Assembly: GCF_024400215.1 (NCBI RefSeq)
Contig: NZ_CP053748.1
Location: 372,001-436,000, forward strand
Length of the DNA stretch: 64,000 nt
DNA from: Massilia sp. erpn
Lineage (GTDB): Bacteria > Pseudomonadota > Gammaproteobacteria > Burkholderiales > Burkholderiaceae_D
Reading direction: 5' to 3'
Below, piece by piece: positions 1 to 9,291 of this stretch. The position numbers were made by a program, and so were the translations under genes. The notes beneath the pieces are model-generated. The model had not been told where the DNA came from. It ran no database searches and worked only from the letters and a program-made list of their open reading frames with translations. Position 1 is the first letter of the stretch, and each line of letters begins with the position of its first letter.

Positions 1-85
1 GCCCCGGATCGGCCAGGGCCGGCGCCGCCAGCAGCAGGACCGCCAGCAGGCTGCATGCGGCCCGCCGCAGATATCGAAATGTCAT
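1..85 (-). CDS. N-terminus of a secreted protein (cut by window edge)
   Basis: An ATG at 85-83 opens 28 codons that run off the window. The peptide begins MTFRYLRRAA, followed by a leucine/alanine-rich core and an APALA-D end, which is a textbook Sec signal peptide with likely cleavage before the Asp. No strong ribosome site is visible upstream. The mature protein lies outside the window, so its function cannot be told. It is transcribed divergently from the oxidoreductase that starts at 231. Confidence 0.55.
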   Translation of the reverse strand, partial: MTFRYLRRAACSLLAVLLLAAPALADPG

Positions 86-230
86 GAAACAGAAACCCAT
101 ACCAAGAGAAGGGTTACCAGTTTACCGTCTTTCGTCGCCGCCCCCAAAGTGGCGTGTTGGATGCAAGTCATACCCACGCGCATGACAGGGCCTTGCTTGA
201 AAGCCCGCGCCACAGCCCAATATCGACGCC

Positions 231-1223
<993 letters not shown>

Positions 1224-1243
1224 GTAAACCATAGGAGCCGCGA

Positions 1244-2455
1244 TTGACGCAGCCTAAGCATCACCACGAAATTTCACCAGCCATGGTCTGGCTGCTGGCC
1301 ATCGCCAGCGGCCTGATTGTAGCCAATCTGTATTACGCCCAGCCGCTGGTGGGCCCGATCAGCCAGGCCACCGGCCTCGCTCCCGGCGCGGCCGGCCTGA
1401 TTGTCACCCTGACCCAGCTCGGTTACTGCGTCGGCCTGCTGTTCATCGTGCCACTGGGCGACCTGGTGGAAAACCGCCGCCTGATCTTCACCGCCCTGCT
1501 GGTTGCCGCCCTGTCCCTGCTCGGTGCGGCCAGCACCAGCAATGCCACGCTGTTCCTGCTCTCGGCCCTGTGCATCGGGATCAGCTGCGTCGCAGCCCAG
1601 GTGCTGGTGCCATTTGCCGCCCACCTGTCCTCGCCGGAAAAGCGCGGCCAGACCGTGGGCTCGGTAATGAGCGGTTTGCTGATGGGCATCATGCTGGCGC
1701 GGCCGATATCGAGCGTGGTGGCGGATTTTCTGGGCTGGCACGCCATCTTCTTCATCTCCGCCGTCAGCACAGCGGCCCTGGCCTTCGTGCTGCGCCGCAA
1801 GCTGCCGTTGCGCCAGCCGCAGAATGCGATCAGCTATCCGGCCCTGCTGGCGTCGCTCTGGCATCTGCTGCGCGACACGCCGGTGCTGCGCCGCCGCGCC
1901 CTGTACCAGGCTTGCATGTTCGGCGCCTTCAGCCTGTTCTGGACCACGGTACCGCTGGTGCTGGCCGGTCCGCACTTCCAGATGTCGCAGACCGGCATCG
2001 CCATCTTCGCCCTGGTCGGCGTGGGTGGTGCCGTGATGTCGCCGATTGCGGGCCGCCGCGCCGACCAGGGCAAGGGCCATTCAACCACGCTGATCTCGCT
2101 GTGCGCGCCGCTGCTGGCTTTCGGCCTGCCGCTGGTATTGCATGGCGACCATTATCTGGACCTGGCCCTGCTGGTGATGGCGTCCATCGTGGTGGACATG
2201 GGCGTGTCGGGCAGCCTGGTGGTGGGCCAACGCGCCATCTTCTCGCTGGGTGCCGAGGTGCGCAGCCGCCTGAATGGCTTGTTCATTGCCATCTTCTTCT
2301 TCGGTGGCGCCATCGGTTCTTCGCTGGGCGGCTGGATGTACGCCCATCATGGCTGGAACGGCGTGCTGCTGGCCGGTCTCGGTTTCCCGCTGGTGGCGCT
2401 GATCGCTTTCGCTACCGAACCACGCCCGCCGCGCGGCCTGGGCGCTCCGGCGTAA
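1244..2455 (+). CDS. MFS transporter
   Basis: A 403-residue inner-membrane protein with about twelve hydrophobic segments and the major-facilitator motif A variant GDLVENRR in the loop after the second segment. This is the drug:H+ antiporter-like 12-TM type (YnfM/NimT-like). The start is a TTG at 1244 preceded by AGGAG at 1233-1237; no ATG fits before the first membrane span. It lies 20 nt after the luciferase-like gene in the same direction. The substrate cannot be read from the sequence; efflux of a small molecule is the usual role in this subfamily. Confidence 0.88.
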   Translation: MTQPKHHHEISPAMVWLLAIASGLIVANLYYAQPLVGPISQATGLAPGAAGLIVTLTQLGYCVGLLFIVPLGDLVENRRLIFTALLVAALSLLGAASTSNATLFLLSALCIGISCVAAQVLVPFAAHLSSPEKRGQTVGSVMSGLLMGIMLARPISSVVADFLGWHAIFFISAVSTAALAFVLRRKLPLRQPQNAISYPALLASLWHLLRDTPVLRRRALYQACMFGAFSLFWTTVPLVLAGPHFQMSQTGIAIFALVGVGGAVMSPIAGRRADQGKGHSTTLISLCAPLLAFGLPLVLHGDHYLDLALLVMASIVVDMGVSGSLVVGQRAIFSLGAEVRSRLNGLFIAIFFFGGAIGSSLGGWMYAHHGWNGVLLAGLGFPLVALIAFATEPRPPRGLGAPA

Positions 2456-2495
2456 TTGCCATACAGGCGGCGCGCCATGCGCCGCCTGCCTTGCT

Positions 2496-2981
2496 TCAAT
2501 GCGCCCAGATGCGCAGCTCGCCCTGCATCGACATGCTGCCGTTAATGTTCAAGCTTCCCAGGCTGTTCGTCACCGGCGCCAGCGGATCGCTCTGCACGCT
2601 CAGCGACTCGTAGCCGAAGTTCGTATATTTCACCTTGCCCGGCAAGCTCACCGCCACATACTGCCCGCCATCCGGACGCTTGCGCACATCGAGGCCGAGC
2701 GCAAACATATCAACCACGCCGCGCAGATTGCGGATCACCAGATAGCGCGCATCGCCTTCACCCTGAAAGCCGACCGCGATGCGGCTGTCGTTCACCGCAC
2801 CGGGCAAGGTGGGATCGTTGATCACCAGATGGGTGGCGATGCTGATGCCGTCGCGCCCCGTCACCTGCTCCAGTTCCTCGTCATCGAGCGCGCGCAGCGG
2901 ATCGGCGCGCAGCGGCAGGCAGCAGCACAGCAGAGCGCTCAGCAGCAGGGCGCGCGCCAACAGCAGGAAAGTGATCGTCAT
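2496..2981 (-). CDS. FilA/DUF6160-like secreted protein, fourth gene of left arm
   Basis: A 161-residue exported protein. Residues 1-26 form a signal peptide with a leucine/cysteine-rich core ending in LRA-D. The family signature LDDEELEQVTGRDG is at residues 32-45, followed by GISIATHL and a beta-rich body. The chain ends in GELRIWAH, almost the same last residues as the first gene of the operon (TQVWIWAH). The start ATG overlaps the upstream stop as ATGA (2981-2978), so translation is coupled. I know the family only as DUF6160 / putative pilus-system FilA; its molecular role is not established. By context it is a minor subunit of the same system. Confidence 0.8.
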   Translation of the reverse strand: MTITFLLLARALLLSALLCCCLPLRADPLRALDDEELEQVTGRDGISIATHLVINDPTLPGAVNDSRIAVGFQGEGDARYLVIRNLRGVVDMFALGLDVRKRPDGGQYVAVSLPGKVKYTNFGYESLSVQSDPLAPVTNSLGSLNINGSMSMQGELRIWAH

Positions 2982-3982
2982 GGCCGGAATTTGATGTCGA
3001 GGTATTGGATCTGCACCGAGCCGATGCGCGAGGAGCCGAAATCGGTGACGCCGCCGCCGGGATTGGTGAAGGAGATTTTGTCGATCTGGATGCCGCCTTG
3101 CGGCGCCTGGCCGCTGCCATACTGCGCATCCGGCCAGGCAATGCCGATATGCAGGCGCGGACCACCGTTCTGCGCCACGGCGTCAATGCTGCCCGGCTGC
3201 GCCGCCACATCGGCGATGACCCAGGGCTGGCCGGTGAAGCTGCCCGCATTGTCCACCGCGCCGATGCGGATGCCGTCCATGGCCATCTGGCCCTGCGCTT
3301 CGTTACGGCCATTGGCGCGCAAGGCCAGCTGGCCGATATCCATGCGCACCGCCGCGCCGAAGGCCACGCCGTCGCGCGTGCGCGGCGTGGAAAATTGCCA
3401 GCCGCCGCCATACAGGACCAGATCCTTGAGCAGCACGGCGCCGCCATAGCTGTCGATGCCGTCCGCGCTCACGCCCCAGTCGTAGGCGAACTGCCACTTC
3501 TGCGCGCCATCCACATTGCGCGGCATGTCGAGGCGGATCACATCGGCCAGTCCCGGCGCGCCGTTGACGATATCGATGCGGTAGGGATCGGCAAACGGCT
3601 GGGCGCTGTCGCTGCGCGAAGCGCTCAGGTATTCGCTGTACATGCTGCGCCCCGGCTGCGCCGTGTACGTAACGCGCGCATCGCCGTCCATGCGGAAGCC
3701 GGACAGATCGAAGCTGACGCCATCGCCGCCGCGCACGGCCGACAAGGCCTTGTCGTTCAGCGGCTCCATGGCCGCGACATCGAAAGCCACCAGCGCCGCC
3801 AGCACCAGGGCGCACAGGGCCATCACCGGCAGCCAGCGCGCGGGCCGGTAGTCGCCGTGTTCAAGATGCTGGCCTGCGCTGCGACGCATAATGCGCGGCT
3901 CTTCGCGGCAATCGGGGCGGTATTCGGCGCGCCACTCGTGGCGGCGCGCGCTGCCGTCGGGCAGGTGCGGATGGCGTTCCAT
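2978..3982 (-). CDS. FilA/DUF6160-like membrane-anchored or secreted protein, third gene
   Basis: A 334-residue protein. The start at 3982 is chosen because it overlaps the stop of the upstream gene as TGATG; a longer open frame to 4060 would lie inside that gene. About 49 polar residues (HPHLPDG..., rich in R, H and E) precede a hydrophobic segment at 50-70, after which comes the signature LNDKALSAVRGGDG at 75-88. The remainder is a beta-rich body with many short glycine/aspartate turns. The long cytoplasmic tail before the membrane span distinguishes it from its three neighbours. A later start at residue 32 would give a more ordinary signal peptide. It is a probable minor or tip component; the function is unknown. 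Confidence 0.75.
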   Translation of the reverse strand: MERHPHLPDGSARRHEWRAEYRPDCREEPRIMRRSAGQHLEHGDYRPARWLPVMALCALVLAALVAFDVAAMEPLNDKALSAVRGGDGVSFDLSGFRMDGDARVTYTAQPGRSMYSEYLSASRSDSAQPFADPYRIDIVNGAPGLADVIRLDMPRNVDGAQKWQFAYDWGVSADGIDSYGGAVLLKDLVLYGGGWQFSTPRTRDGVAFGAAVRMDIGQLALRANGRNEAQGQMAMDGIRIGAVDNAGSFTGQPWVIADVAAQPGSIDAVAQNGGPRLHIGIAWPDAQYGSGQAPQGGIQIDKISFTNPGGGVTDFGSSRIGSVQIQYLDIKFRP

Positions 3983-4773
3983 CAGCGTCCCGGCGGCAGA
4001 TTGGGCGGCAGTGCGCCCGTGGCGTTGATGGCGCTCAGCTTGTCGCGCCAGTTCATCCACATGCCCGCTTGCGCCATATCGGGCAGCTGGCTGGTGCCGG
4101 GCGGCGCGGGGAACTGCACGCCCGTCTTCAGCATCGAGACCCAGAAGTCGCGGCTCGGGCCGGAGGCATCGCCGGCGCGCACCGCGCCCAGCTGGGAGAA
4201 GTTCATGCAGGGCGCGCTGCAGCTGCCGTCCCAGCGCTTGCCGCCCAGCGCATCGCTGCGCGAATCGAGCGCGATGGCGCTGCCGTCGGCGGCCTTGCCT
4301 TCCACCCGCAGCGAACCGGAAAGCGTATTGATCTTCATGCCGATATCGCCGCTGATGCTGTCGAAGCCGAAGCGCATGCCGACCGCTTCGCGCGGCGCGG
4401 CGGCATTGCCGCTGTCGCGGTAGACGAACTCGAAATAGGGATTGCCGATCTGGACCAGGCGCTGCGCGGCGCTGCCGTCGCTGCGACCGAACTGCAGATG
4501 GGCGATATCGATGTCGGCGCCCATGCCCTCGCGCGCCGCATAGCGGTAATCGCCCAGGCGCATGCTGCGCAGATTGGCGTTCAGCGTCACGTCCGCATCG
4601 AGGGCGATGCGGGTGAAGTCGAAACCGCCCAGGCGCGTGTTGCTGAGCGCGATCAAACCCTGGCCACGCGTGTGCGACAGTTCCTCGTCGCTCATCGCTT
4701 GCAACTGGGCTTGCGCCGCGCCGGCAGCAAAAAGGGCCGCCGCGAGGGCGGCCATCAAAATGGAGGCATTCAT
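3982..4773 (-). CDS. FilA/DUF6160-like secreted protein, second gene
   Basis: A 263-residue exported protein. The signal peptide at 1-22 ends AQA-Q, and the signature MSDEELSHTRGQG is at 27-39. The mature part is beta-rich and contains a cysteine pair in GSCSAPCMN near residue 182 that could form a disulphide. The C-terminus is proline-rich (LPPNLPPGR) and lacks the IWAH tail of two paralogues. It is separated from the upstream gene by 46 nt containing a hairpin with a following T-rich run, and it is coupled to the downstream gene by a TGATG overlap. Its role is unknown beyond membership of this cluster. Confidence 0.78.
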   Translation of the reverse strand: MNASILMAALAAALFAAGAAQAQLQAMSDEELSHTRGQGLIALSNTRLGGFDFTRIALDADVTLNANLRSMRLGDYRYAAREGMGADIDIAHLQFGRSDGSAAQRLVQIGNPYFEFVYRDSGNAAAPREAVGMRFGFDSISGDIGMKINTLSGSLRVEGKAADGSAIALDSRSDALGGKRWDGSCSAPCMNFSQLGAVRAGDASGPSRDFWVSMLKTGVQFPAPPGTSQLPDMAQAGMWMNWRDKLSAINATGALPPNLPPGR

Positions 4774-4777
4774 GAGA

Positions 4778-4809
4778 GAAAAGAGGCGGCCGCCAGGGAG
4801 ACGGCCGCC
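4778..4809 (-). terminator. Hairpin between first and second left-arm genes (partial terminator/attenuator)
   Basis: Read on the minus strand, an 8-bp GC stem GGCGGCCG/CGGCCGCC (4809-4802 with 4792-4785, 9-nt loop) is followed by TCTTTTCTC just before the next start codon. Its place after the first subunit gene suggests partial termination that would make that gene's transcript more abundant than the distal ones. This is inferred from shape only. Confidence 0.45.
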
Positions 4810-4819
4810 CCGGTCTGGA

Positions 4820-5332
4820 TTAGTGAGCCCAGATCCAGACTTGGGTGCCGCGCAGATCCAGCTGGTTCATGGCGAACGAGCCGAAGGATGCCGCGTTGTT
4901 GCCCATCTTCACGGCGTCGACGCTGATGTTCAGCAGCTTGCCGGCTGCCACTTGCACGTCGGCCGGGATGGCGATCTGCACCACGTCGCCGCCGGTGGCT
5001 GGGCTGTAGAAGGTGCCAGGGTTGGTCACGCCGGCGGCGGCGGCGGCCTGCAGGAAGGAGTTTTTCGACAGGATGTCGATGCTGGCGGCAATCAGGCCGG
5101 TGGCTTTGATGCCGTTGAAGCTAATCGAGCCGCCGCCCAGGCCGTTGGCGTCCAGTGGATCCGTATCGGTGTAGACGAAGGAATCCATTTTGACGTTCAG
5201 GTTGGCGAAGATCGACACGCCGTCCTGGCCGGTGACAGCGCTCAGTTCGGTGTCCTGGATCGGGGTCATGGCCGATGCGGACAGGGCCAGGGAGGACAGT
5301 GCGGCAGCTACCAGGGTGGTGATCAGTTTCAT
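4820..5332 (-). CDS. FilA/DUF6160-like secreted protein, first gene (candidate major subunit)
   Basis: A 170-residue exported protein. The start at 5332 is set by GGAGAT seven bases upstream and by a perfect signal peptide (MKLITTLVAAALSSLALSAS, ending ASA-M). The longer upstream open frame has no export signal. The signature IQDTELSAVTGQDG lies at residues 25-38, the strongest match of the five copies in the window. The mature protein is about 149 residues, rich in A, G, N and D, with alternating hydrophobics as in beta structures, and it ends TQVWIWAH. As the promoter-proximal gene, followed by an attenuator-like hairpin, it is the best candidate for an abundant structural subunit. That role is inference. 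Confidence 0.82.
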   Translation of the reverse strand: MKLITTLVAAALSSLALSASAMTPIQDTELSAVTGQDGVSIFANLNVKMDSFVYTDTDPLDANGLGGGSISFNGIKATGLIAASIDILSKNSFLQAAAAAGVTNPGTFYSPATGGDVVQIAIPADVQVAAGKLLNISVDAVKMGNNAASFGSFAMNQLDLRGTQVWIWAH

Positions 5333-5730
5333 CGTTTTATCTCCGTTGTGTATGTGTGTGATGGGACTATCTGTTTTCCTGCACTTCCTTGGCCGGCTTG
5401 CCCTGGTGGGGCGCGACGGCCGAAGCACTGCTCTTAATATTATTTCAATATTAATTAAATTTATGATAGGAGTTGCCGCCGACCGCGGTCTACGTTCTTG
5501 CGCTGACCGGAAAAGCCAAACGCTTGTCCCTGCAAGCCATTCAGAGGGAAGGCTGTGTTGTATGCGCGTCAACTGCGTTAGCATAAGTTCGCAACAAAAG
5601 GACTAGAGTCACCGTTCTAATTTTTTGGCTGCGAGGCGATACCACTTTATGCGTTAATAAATTACAAAAATATCAAGAACGACTGTACACAAAATAAAGC
5701 ACGGTCGTTCTAATAAAACTAGGAGACAGC
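5333..5730 (+). other. Divergent control region between the two fil-like arms
   Basis: About 400 bp without a supported gene, distinctly A/T-rich around 5432-5470 and 5620-5720 against a GC-rich background. It must hold the promoters of both arms. I see an inverted repeat at 5677-5710 and a 9-bp direct repeat CGTTCTAAT at 5613-5621 and 5706-5714. No clear -35/-10 pair can be assigned with confidence. Confidence 0.5.
5677..5710. promoter_or_regulatory. Inverted repeat, candidate operator of the right arm
   Basis: GAACGAC (5677-5683) and its exact complement GTCGTTC (5704-5710) are separated by 20 bp, centre to centre about 27 bp, and lie just upstream of the AGGAG that starts the right arm. 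The two arms could bind a regulator dimer (the cluster encodes an AraC protein at 9843) or fold in the 5' leader RNA. Confidence 0.35.
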
Positions 5731-5817
5731 ATGGGAGTAGGACAAACAGGCCGTTCGGCGGCCTATGGCAGCGCTCACCCTGAAACTTTGCACACCCCAT
5801 GGAGGCAGCCATGCTGA
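5731..5817 (+). CDS. 28-residue leader ORF upstream of and overlapping the C39 peptidase
   Basis: ATG 5731 is preceded by AGGAG at 5721-5725, the best ribosome site in the region. The frame reads MGVGQTGRSAAYG, then a His/Pro-containing tail ending WRQPC, with its TGA at 5815-5817 inside the first codons of the peptidase (start 5811). A 6-bp hairpin AGGCCG/CGGCCT with TTCGG loop (5748-5764) lies within it. There is no signal peptide and no double-glycine. It is either a translational-coupling leader peptide or a fortuitous frame. Confidence 0.35.
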   Translation: MGVGQTGRSAAYGSAHPETLHTPWRQPC

Positions 5818-6578
5818 TGCTGCTGATGGGGGTACTGGCCGTGCTGATCGGCGGCGCCGGCGCCCTGGAGCGCCACGAAGTCAAGGACCGGCCCCAGGGC
5901 CAGTTCGAAATGCCGCAAAACCTGCTGGGCGGCGGCAGCTACAACCAGGCCGTGACGATGGAGCCGTTCAGCGAGCTCAAATACCGCCACATCGTGCGCC
6001 AGGCTTACGACTACAGCTGCGGCTCGGCGGCGCTGGTGACCATCCTGCGCTTCCACCTCGGCCTCCAGGTCTCGGAACAGCAGGCCATGGAAGGCATGCT
6101 GGAAAAAGGCGAGAAGGACAAGATCATCGAGCGGCGCGGCTTCTCGCTGCTGGACATGAAGCGCTACGCGGCCTCGCTGAAGGTGCAGGGGGCCGGCTTC
6201 CGCGCCGAGGTCAAGGATTTGCTGACGCTGACCGAACCGGCCATCGTGCCGATCGATTACGCCGGCGCCAAGCACTTCGTGGTGCTGCGCGGCATACGCG
6301 AAGGCGTCGTTTTCATCGCCGATCCATCGGCCGGCAACCTCGCCTTCTCGGTCGAGGAGTTTGCCCGGCTGTGGGACAAGAACACCCTGTTCATCCTGTC
6401 CGCCGCCCCTGGCAGCAAGGTGCCGGCACAACTGGCGCTGAACGACCAGGAATTGGGCGTGGTCGATATGGACCGCATCACCAACCGCGGCCAACTGGGC
6501 CAGATCAATAACGCGGCGCACCTGCTGGAGCGCGCCGTCAATTCGGGCGCCGCCGGCACCTGGACCCGGCGCCAGTAA
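5811..6578 (+). CDS. C39-family cysteine peptidase, stand-alone, exported (FilB-like)
   Basis: A 255-residue protein. The start at 5811 is chosen over 5799 because GGAGG (5801-5805) is ideally placed for it. An N-terminal hydrophobic segment (MLMLLMGVLAVLIGGAGA) exports or anchors it. The papain-like C39 core follows: Cys70 in YDYSCGSAA, His155 in AKHFVVLRG and Asp171 in VFIADPSAG, the expected triad. C39 domains usually sit at the N-terminus of ABC exporters, where they remove double-glycine leaders; here there is no transporter domain, so the enzyme would act in the periplasm. Lone C39 proteins are known from the Acinetobacter fil genes. Likely clients are the secreted proteins of this cluster. 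Confidence 0.85.
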   Translation: MLMLLMGVLAVLIGGAGALERHEVKDRPQGQFEMPQNLLGGGSYNQAVTMEPFSELKYRHIVRQAYDYSCGSAALVTILRFHLGLQVSEQQAMEGMLEKGEKDKIIERRGFSLLDMKRYAASLKVQGAGFRAEVKDLLTLTEPAIVPIDYAGAKHFVVLRGIREGVVFIADPSAGNLAFSVEEFARLWDKNTLFILSAAPGSKVPAQLALNDQELGVVDMDRITNRGQLGQINNAAHLLERAVNSGAAGTWTRRQ

Positions 6579-6651
6579 GCACCGCCTGTCGTCTGTCGTA
6601 AATCAAGCACCTCAAGTACCTCAAGCACCCCAAGCATAAGGAAAAACCGAG

Positions 6652-7662
6652 ATGAAATTACGCATGCTGCCTGCCCTTCTTGCCTCCGCCCTGCTGTTCC
6701 AGTTGCCCGTCCACGCCCAGCAGACAGCGACCGCGCCCGCCAGCGCCGACGCCGCGCGCGACGCCCTGGCCAAGAAGGAAGGTGAAGGCGATCAGAGCGC
6801 CCTGTTGAAGGAAACCCTGACCGCCGTCGACAAACAATATTCGCTGATCCGCCAGGGCCAGTACCAGGTCAGCTATGACCTCAACTACAGCTACATCGGC
6901 CAGGAAAAAATCGTCACCGACTACTCCATCGCCGGCCTGACCCTGTTCGAAATCGAGAACACCAGCTCGCACACCGTCACAAACACCCTGTCGGCCGACT
7001 ACGGCGTGCGCAACAACCTGACCGCCAATGTCACGCTGCCCGTGATCTCGCGCTACTCCGATGTGCGCGGCCACAGCGGCCTGTCCAACACCCTGGGCGA
7101 CATCAGCCTGGGCGCGCGCTGGCAGCCGCTGGAAGCGCGCCGCGACCGCCCCAACCTGACCGCCACCACCACCGTGCGCCTGCCCACCGGCCGCAGCCCC
7201 TTCAAGGTGGTGGCCGGCAGCGGCCAGGCCACCGGCAGCGGGGTCGGTTCGCTGTCGGCCGGTTTGAACGTGAACCGCATCGTCGATCCGGTCGCCCTGT
7301 TCGGCTCCTTCAGCGTGACCGGCAGCCTGCCGGCCAAGCATCTGTGGCAGGTGAACGGCACGCGCGTGCTGACCAAGGTGCAGCCCGGCCCCGCGGTCGG
7401 CTTCGGCATGGGCTTCGCTTACGCTCTCTCGTATGGCATTTCCACCACGATGTCCTTCCAGCAGTCGATTGCAGCCGGCTCCAAGCTGACCTTTGCCGAC
7501 GGCTTGAAAGTGAAGACCAATATGCAGACCTCGGCCATGCTGAACCTGGGCCTGGGCTACCGCATGTCGCCCAAGACCACGGTCAATCTGTCGGTGGGCA
7601 TCGGCCTGACCAGCGATTCGCCGAATCTGTCGGTGGGCCTGAACCTGCCGCTGGCCTTCTGA
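6652..7662 (+). CDS. Exported beta-barrel-like protein (FilC-like)
   Basis: A 336-residue protein with a signal peptide at 1-22 ending VHA-Q. A charged, probably helical stretch lies at 30-60. From about residue 65 to the end it shows alternating polar/hydrophobic strands with many T, S, N and G residues, and a C-terminal phenylalanine (LNLPLAF) as in outer-membrane barrels. It resembles the MetA-pathway/transporter-like barrels that accompany C39 peptidases in fil-type clusters. It starts 73 nt after the peptidase and is followed 15 nt later by the FadL-like gene. The role is inferred: an outer-membrane component for passage or assembly of the cluster's secreted subunits. Confidence 0.68.
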   Translation: MKLRMLPALLASALLFQLPVHAQQTATAPASADAARDALAKKEGEGDQSALLKETLTAVDKQYSLIRQGQYQVSYDLNYSYIGQEKIVTDYSIAGLTLFEIENTSSHTVTNTLSADYGVRNNLTANVTLPVISRYSDVRGHSGLSNTLGDISLGARWQPLEARRDRPNLTATTTVRLPTGRSPFKVVAGSGQATGSGVGSLSAGLNVNRIVDPVALFGSFSVTGSLPAKHLWQVNGTRVLTKVQPGPAVGFGMGFAYALSYGISTTMSFQQSIAAGSKLTFADGLKVKTNMQTSAMLNLGLGYRMSPKTTVNLSVGIGLTSDSPNLSVGLNLPLAF

Positions 7663-7677
7663 GCCTGAGACGCATCC

Positions 7678-9279
7678 ATGGCACCACACTGCCGCCTTCT
7701 GGCCGCGGCCTGCGCCGTCGCCTGTACCCTGCCGGCCCATGCCGCGCTGGTGGAGAACCTGACCACCAGCGTGACCGCCATGGCGCTGGGAAATGCCGTG
7801 ACGGCCGATCCGCCCGGCATCGATTCGGTGCATTTCAATCCGGCCGGCCTGGCGCGCATCCAGTACGATATGGAGAGCCAGTCCTTCTTCGCCGCTTCGA
7901 TCCGCAGCAACGCCAGCTTCCGCACGCCCCCCGGTTTCAGCGTCGGCGGCTGGTATGACGATCCGCTGTCCGGCACCAAGGCCGGGCCGGTGCGCCAAGC
8001 CATGTACGTGCCGACCTACGGCATGCCGGGCTGGCGCCTGCCGGGCGTACTCATTCCCAGCCTGGGCCTGGCTTTCCACAAGGAGGGCTCGCCCTTCACC
8101 TTCGCCACCAACTCGTATATGGCGCAGGCCATCAGTATCGACCGCACCACGGACCCGAACGACCCGGCGCGCTTCCAGGGCCGCCAGGTCCAGCTGCAGC
8201 GCCTGGTGTACCTGTCGCCGTCGGTGGGCTACCGCTTCTCCGACACGCTGAGCTTCGGCGCCTCGATCCCGATCGCCCACTCGGCCTTCGTGGTCGATAC
8301 CCATATGCGTTTTCCCAATGAGCTGCTGGGCGTATTCGGCAGCCTGCAAAAGGGCTGGTGTCCGGAAAGCGGCGGCAATGTGATCGACGTCTTCGGCTTT
8401 GGCCTGTGCGGCGGCGGCCGCGAAGGCATGGTCTCGCCGTTCAAGAAAGCGGCCTCCATGCGCCTGGAAATGACGGCGCCTTTCGACCCCACCATCAATC
8501 TGGGCGTGCTGTGGGAACCCAAGCCCTGGTTCGCGCTGGGTGCGGTGTACCAGGGCGGCTCGAAGACGCGCTACAGCGGCAGCTACGAATTCCGCGCCGA
8601 TCCCATGCTGCGCAACTTCGTCAAGGGCCTGAATTCAAGCCTGTTCGGCCCCATTGCCGGCGCGGTTCTGGGCCTGCCGACCTCGATCCCCGAAGTCCAG
8701 CACGGCAATCTGAGCGCCACCATTCCCTTCCCCTCGCATCTGCAGGTGGGCATCAAGCTGCGCCCGGTGCGCTATGTGCAGTTGAATGTGGACGCCAGCT
8801 ACGCGCGCTGGAGCGACTGGAACGCGCTCACCTTCGAATTCGACCAGAGCATACGGCTGCTCGAAGTGGCGCGCCTGTACGGCATTCCCGATTCGAGCAA
8901 ATTGAAAATCCCGCGCGGCTACAAGAGCGTGGTGAATATGGGCTATGGCCTGCAACTGTTTCCTACCCAATCGCTGGCCCTGCGCTTCGGCTACGAGCCG
9001 CGCAAGAGCTCCGTCCCGGCCGACAAGATCGACCTGATCGCGCCGCTGCCGGACACCAAGCTGTATAGCGTGGGCCTGAACTACAAGTTCAAGTCCGGCA
9101 GCGATATCAGTGTGACGGCCTCGTATATGAAGGGCGACTTCAATGCGCCGGCCAACAGCAGCTGCAATATGAATTGCAACAACTTCCTGAACGTGATCTA
9201 CAACCCGTTTGCGGGCCACGATGTAGCGGGCGATATCAAAGTGCACTACGTCGGGTTCAGTTACAACCATCGTTTTTAG
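7678..9279 (+). CDS. FadL/OmpP1/TodX-family outer-membrane protein
   Basis: A 533-residue protein with a signal peptide ending AHA-A. The FadL N-terminal hatch motif is recognisable: ALGNAVTADPPG followed by HFNPAGLARI. The 14-strand-type barrel ends GFSYNHRF with a terminal phenylalanine. FadL proteins pass hydrophobic molecules through the outer membrane. It is longer than E. coli FadL and has an insert with four cysteines (WCPESGG...GLCGG and CNMNCNN). It is embedded between the barrel-like gene and the DUF2059-like gene at short spacing, so it belongs to the same transcript and probably serves the fil-like system rather than fatty-acid uptake. Confidence 0.85.
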   Translation: MAPHCRLLAAACAVACTLPAHAALVENLTTSVTAMALGNAVTADPPGIDSVHFNPAGLARIQYDMESQSFFAASIRSNASFRTPPGFSVGGWYDDPLSGTKAGPVRQAMYVPTYGMPGWRLPGVLIPSLGLAFHKEGSPFTFATNSYMAQAISIDRTTDPNDPARFQGRQVQLQRLVYLSPSVGYRFSDTLSFGASIPIAHSAFVVDTHMRFPNELLGVFGSLQKGWCPESGGNVIDVFGFGLCGGGREGMVSPFKKAASMRLEMTAPFDPTINLGVLWEPKPWFALGAVYQGGSKTRYSGSYEFRADPMLRNFVKGLNSSLFGPIAGAVLGLPTSIPEVQHGNLSATIPFPSHLQVGIKLRPVRYVQLNVDASYARWSDWNALTFEFDQSIRLLEVARLYGIPDSSKLKIPRGYKSVVNMGYGLQLFPTQSLALRFGYEPRKSSVPADKIDLIAPLPDTKLYSVGLNYKFKSGSDISVTASYMKGDFNAPANSSCNMNCNNFLNVIYNPFAGHDVAGDIKVHYVGFSYNHRF

Positions 9280-9291
9280 GAGCGATCTGCC

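Noticed and set aside
5799..5810. Alternative start of the C39 peptidase at 5799
   Set aside because: The GGAGG lies inside the first codons of that version and is ideally spaced for ATG 5811.
6658..8349. Long minus-strand open frame (563 codons) rich in H, Q, R and G
   Set aside because: Mirror frame of two real plus-strand genes (6652-7662 and 7678-9279), typical of high-GC DNA; amino-acid composition is not protein-like.
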